A DNA stretch of 23,021 bases from Collinsella sp. Its GTDB lineage: Bacteria > Actinomycetota > Coriobacteriia > Coriobacteriales > Coriobacteriaceae. Numbering within the stretch: position 1 is the first letter of the stretch; each line of letters opens with the position of its first letter. Positions 21,114 to 23,021 of the stretch are shown in pieces. The notes under the pieces are model-generated. The model saw only the letters and a program-made list of their open reading frames with translations, was not told where the DNA came from and did not search any database. The position numbers and the translations under genes were made by a program. The stretch covers positions 1 through 23,021 of the forward strand of contig DXZR01000034.1 in NCBI GenBank assembly GCA_019419555.1. Direction: 5' to 3'.

Positions 21114-22394
21114 ATGATTCGAGCTGCCCTGACGGTCGAAGAAGCTCTGGAGGGCATGAAGGCCCTGGAGCCCAAGATTAAAAACTATGCGCGCCTGGTT
21201 GTCCGCAAGGGCGTAAACGTCAAGCCCGGCCAGGAGGTTGTCGTTCAGTCTCCGGTCGAGTGCGCGCCCTTTGCCCGCGTGGTGGTTGCGGAGGCTTATG
21301 CCGCCGGCGCTGGCCACGTGACGGTCATTTGGGCCGATGATGCCGTGACGAGGCTCACGTACGAGCATGTCGAGAAAAGCTATTTTGAGCAGACGCCCGA
21401 GTGGAAGCGCCTGCAACTGGATTCCCTGGCCCAGGACGGTGCCTGCTTTATCTTTATCGAGGGTGCGGATCCTGCGGCCCTCAAGGGCATCGATCCAGCC
21501 AAGCCGGCCGCGGCATCCAAGGCGAGGAATACGCAGTGCAAAGTTTTCCGCCGTGGACTGGATTACAACATCAATCCGTGGTGCATCGCCGGCGCTCCGG
21601 TCGTGGCTTGGGCACACGAGGTGTTCCCGGGAGACGCCGACGAGGTTGCAATCTATAAGTTGTGGAATGCGATTCTGCACACCGCTCGTGCCGATGGCCA
21701 GGACCCGGAGAGCGACTGGGAGCTTCATGACGCGGCATTCGAAAAGAACCTGCGTTTCCTGAACGACAATCGTTTTGACCGCCTACATTACACCGCGGCA
21801 AATGGAACCGATCTGACGATTGGCATGACGAAGGGTCACGAGTGGGCCGGCGGCAAGGGTAAGACGCCCGATGGACACCCCTTCTTCCCCAACATCCCCA
21901 CCGAGGAGGTCTTCACCTCGCCTGATCGTATGCGTGCCGACGGTATCGTGTATTCGGCTATGCCGCTCATTCACCACGGTAACAAGGTTGACGATTTTTG
22001 GATTAAGTTCAAGGCCGGCCGCGTAGTGGACTACGATGCCCGTGTGGGCAAGGCGACGCTTGCGAGCATTATTGACACCGATGAAGGTGCCGCTCATCTG
22101 GGCGAGGTCGCGCTCATTTCCAAGAACACTCCGATCCGCGAAAGCGGCGTTCTGTTCTATGACACGCTCTATGACGAGAACGCTAGCTGCCATCTCGCGC
22201 TAGGTGTCGGTTTCCCCGAATGCATCGAGGGTGGGTACGACATGTCCAAGGAAGAGCTCCTGGAGCATGGCGTTAACGTCTCGAGCACGCACGTCGATTT
22301 TATGATCGGCACGGACGACATCGATATTACGGGCATTACGCCTGATGGACGTGAAGTTGTGATTTTCCAGAACGGCCAATGGAGTTGGGAATAG
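21114..22394 (+). CDS. M29-family aminopeptidase (AmpS/PepS/AmpT type)
   Basis: 426 residues from the ATG at 21114, with GGAG 6 nt upstream; the ATG at 21102 overlaps that site. The N-terminal part (about 1-230) holds the family features VVRKGVNVKPGQEVVV and HVTVIWADD. The C-terminal part carries the two-metal site: E265 in PTEEVFTSP, E331 in HLGEVALI, H360 in CHLALG, and H393 and D395 in STHVDFMIG. Spacings agree with known M29 enzymes. The residue seven after H360, where I expect the catalytic tyrosine, is F367. These cytoplasmic dimers remove N-terminal residues from peptides with broad specificity. It is a single-gene unit between the purC-operon terminator and the tRNA-Lys promoter, whose -35 lies in its last codons. 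Confidence 0.94.
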   Translation: MIRAALTVEEALEGMKALEPKIKNYARLVVRKGVNVKPGQEVVVQSPVECAPFARVVVAEAYAAGAGHVTVIWADDAVTRLTYEHVEKSYFEQTPEWKRLQLDSLAQDGACFIFIEGADPAALKGIDPAKPAAASKARNTQCKVFRRGLDYNINPWCIAGAPVVAWAHEVFPGDADEVAIYKLWNAILHTARADGQDPESDWELHDAAFEKNLRFLNDNRFDRLHYTAANGTDLTIGMTKGHEWAGGKGKTPDGHPFFPNIPTEEVFTSPDRMRADGIVYSAMPLIHHGNKVDDFWIKFKAGRVVDYDARVGKATLASIIDTDEGAAHLGEVALISKNTPIRESGVLFYDTLYDENASCHLALGVGFPECIEGGYDMSKEELLEHGVNVSSTHVDFMIGTDDIDITGITPDGREVVIFQNGQWSWE

Positions 22395-22413
22395 TCCCAG
22401 ACCGTGGTACAAT
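22385..22413 (+). promoter_or_regulatory. Promoter of tRNA-Lys
   Basis: TTGGGA (22385-22390), a 17-nt spacer and TACAAT (22408-22413) lie 9 nt before the tRNA. The -35 overlaps the end of the aminopeptidase gene, whose stop codon is at 22392-22394. Confidence 0.75.
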
Positions 22414-22422
22414 GCCACCCGC

Positions 22423-22495
22423 GGGCCGTTAGCTCAGCTGGCAGAGCAGGGGACTTTTAATCCCAAGGTCCAGGGTTCGAACCCCTGACGGCCCA
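22423..22495 (+). tRNA. tRNA-Lys (anticodon TTT)
   Basis: Acceptor GGGCCGT pairs with ACGGCCC. A D-arm, an anticodon loop CTTTTAA (TTT at 22456-22458) and a T-arm CAGGG-TTCGAAC-CCCTG follow, with discriminator A at 22495. The next bases are CCC, so the CCA end is not encoded and must be completed or repaired. The first anticodon-stem pair is a G-A mismatch. Confidence 0.95.
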
Positions 22496-22509
22496 CCCAA
22501 AGATTGTTG

Positions 22510-22540
22510 AGACGGTCAACTTCGGTTGGCCGTCTTTTTT
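22510..22540 (+). terminator. Rho-independent terminator of tRNA-Lys
   Basis: AGACGGTCAAC (22510-22520), loop TTCG and GTTGGCCGTCT (22525-22535), followed by a T-run to 22540. One T-G wobble. Confidence 0.93.
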
Positions 22541-22553
22541 GTCGCCCTTTCAT

Positions 22554-22677
22554 GGGTTCGAACCCGTCGGGGCGCGGAGCTGAGTAAACGCGTGAGCGTT
22601 TGCCAGCGCAGCGCGCAAGGCGCGAAAGCGCCGCAGCGGCCGCCTGCGAAGCAGGCTGAACCCCTGACGGCCCACCA
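22554..22677 (+). repeat. Hairpin-rich element behind tRNA-Lys, ending in a copy of the tRNA 3' end
   Basis: It begins with the palindrome GGGTTCGAACCC (22554-22565). Three hairpins follow: AAACGC-GTGA-GCGTTT (22586-22601), GGCGC-GAAA-GCGCC (22619-22632) and GCCTGC-GAA-GCAGGC (22642-22656). It ends with 19 bases (22658-22676) identical to tRNA-Lys positions 22479-22497, plus an A that completes CCA. The order matches the element behind tRNA-Gly, whereas the terminal copy matches the local tRNA. Confidence 0.8.
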
Positions 22678-22685
22678 TAGAAAAG

Positions 22686-22716
22686 AAAGCGATCGACTCC
22701 GGTTGGTCGCTTTTTT
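22686..22716 (+). terminator. Second terminator behind the tRNA-Lys 3'-end copy
   Basis: AAAGCGATCGAC (22686-22697), loop TCCG and GTTGGTCGCTTT (22702-22713), then a T-run to 22716. The loop-proximal part resembles the real tRNA-Lys terminator (CGGTTGG shared), as expected if a whole tRNA-terminator unit was duplicated and then diverged. Confidence 0.85.
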
Positions 22717-22729
22717 GTTGCCGGTGCAC

Positions 22730-22741
22730 GGGTTCGAACCC
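22730..22741 (+). repeat. Third T-arm-like palindrome
   Basis: GGGTTCGAACCC stands 13 nt after the second T-run. That is the same distance as at the other two copies, but here no hairpin cluster follows. Confidence 0.75.
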
Positions 22742-23021
22742 GAACTTCTCTATATATAAGAACGCTTGGCGAACAAAACCTGCCTTTTACCGATGGGAAA
22801 CAAATAGCTGATGCTTTTGGAGTAAAGTGGCGCTCCAGAGATGACCGATGCCTTAACACCTATAAACCAGCTGGTCATCGCCAATATCAGAAGCTGCTGC
22901 TTCGAATACGGCCTCAGTGAAGCAACTGAGGGTTCTATTCATTTGTGAACAAAATATGGAGTGCTGGATTCCCGCCCCCGGGGGCCCTCCGGTCTGGCAA
23001 TATATCTCCTTGCCGCGCGGC
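22742..23021. other. Non-coding stretch with several inverted repeats at the window end
   Basis: No open frame with a ribosome binding site is seen on either strand. Short perfect inverted repeats occur in series: TGGAG/CTCCA (22818-22837), GATGACC/GGTCATC (22840-22879), GAAGC-TGCT-GCTTC (22890-22903) and CCTCAGT-GAAGCA-ACTGAGG (22912-22931). The palindrome GCCCCCGGGGGC follows at 22974-22985. The first 60 bases are A/T-rich. It could hold an RNA gene or a leader for a gene beyond the window. Confidence 0.45.

Noticed and set aside
22554..22677. Second functional tRNA-Lys gene
   Set aside because: Only the 3' end is tRNA-like; no D-arm or anticodon arm can be formed, and the body is replaced by hairpins.
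22434..22859. Minus-strand ORF of 141 codons over tRNA-Lys and its repeat
   Set aside because: It contains the antisense tRNA peptide GFEPWTLGLK and crosses two terminators; no ribosome binding site or family match.

Overview
The window is about 60% GC and reads as a chromosomal segment of a Coriobacteriia-type actinobacterium. I infer a relative of Collinsella, from gene content and style rather than any database match. The pointers are a pair of overlapping WYL regulators as in PafB/PafC, an LPXTG surface protein built of SpaA-type modules, a short TSCPD protein, a Tat-type lipoprotein and a yeast-length PurC.

Layout. 1-3420: the 3' part of a DinG-family helicase converges on two overlapping WYL regulators, which suggests a DNA-damage-response neighbourhood. 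3619-6997: a large membrane protein with a split, apparently degenerate M28 aminopeptidase fold and a very long acidic/proline-rich insert, followed by a 72-residue membrane protein and a strong terminator. 7063-10494 (minus): a 1143-residue cell-wall-anchored adhesin with a signal peptide, a predicted thioester domain, about six SpaA-like modules, a stalk domain and an LPATG sorting signal. Its Shine-Dalgarno sequence lies in the arm of a long leader hairpin. 10792-11188: tRNA-Gly(CCC) and a hairpin-rich repeat. 11292-12638: purB. 12777-15409: a solute-binding protein translationally coupled to a membrane diguanylate cyclase. 15523-16997: a TSCPD protein and a predicted Tat lipoprotein. 17151-19451: an OmpR-type response regulator and its histidine kinase. 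19561-21024: purC and a small two-helix membrane protein. 21114-22394: an M29 aminopeptidase. 22423-22741: tRNA-Lys(TTT) followed by a second hairpin-rich repeat. 22742-23021: non-coding, with several short inverted repeats.

The best candidate for something undescribed is the pair of elements behind the two tRNA genes. Each starts with a T-arm-like palindrome exactly 13 nt after the U-tract of the tRNA terminator. Each continues with an ordered set of hairpins, the first sharing the same AAACGC/GCGTTT stem and the last having the form NNNNGC-GAA-GCNNNN. Each ends in an exact copy (17 or 19 nt) of the 3' end of its own neighbouring tRNA. A third T-arm palindrome, at the same 13-nt distance, follows a second terminator behind the Lys element. 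These stretches probably also explain the spurious antisense ORFs found there.

Other points: the SBP-diguanylate cyclase pair looks like a one-operon extracytoplasmic sensor for c-di-GMP; the M28-like protein has lost several metal ligands and is probably not a peptidase; purB and purC are separated by signalling genes. No CRISPR array, insertion sequence, integrase or rRNA was seen.
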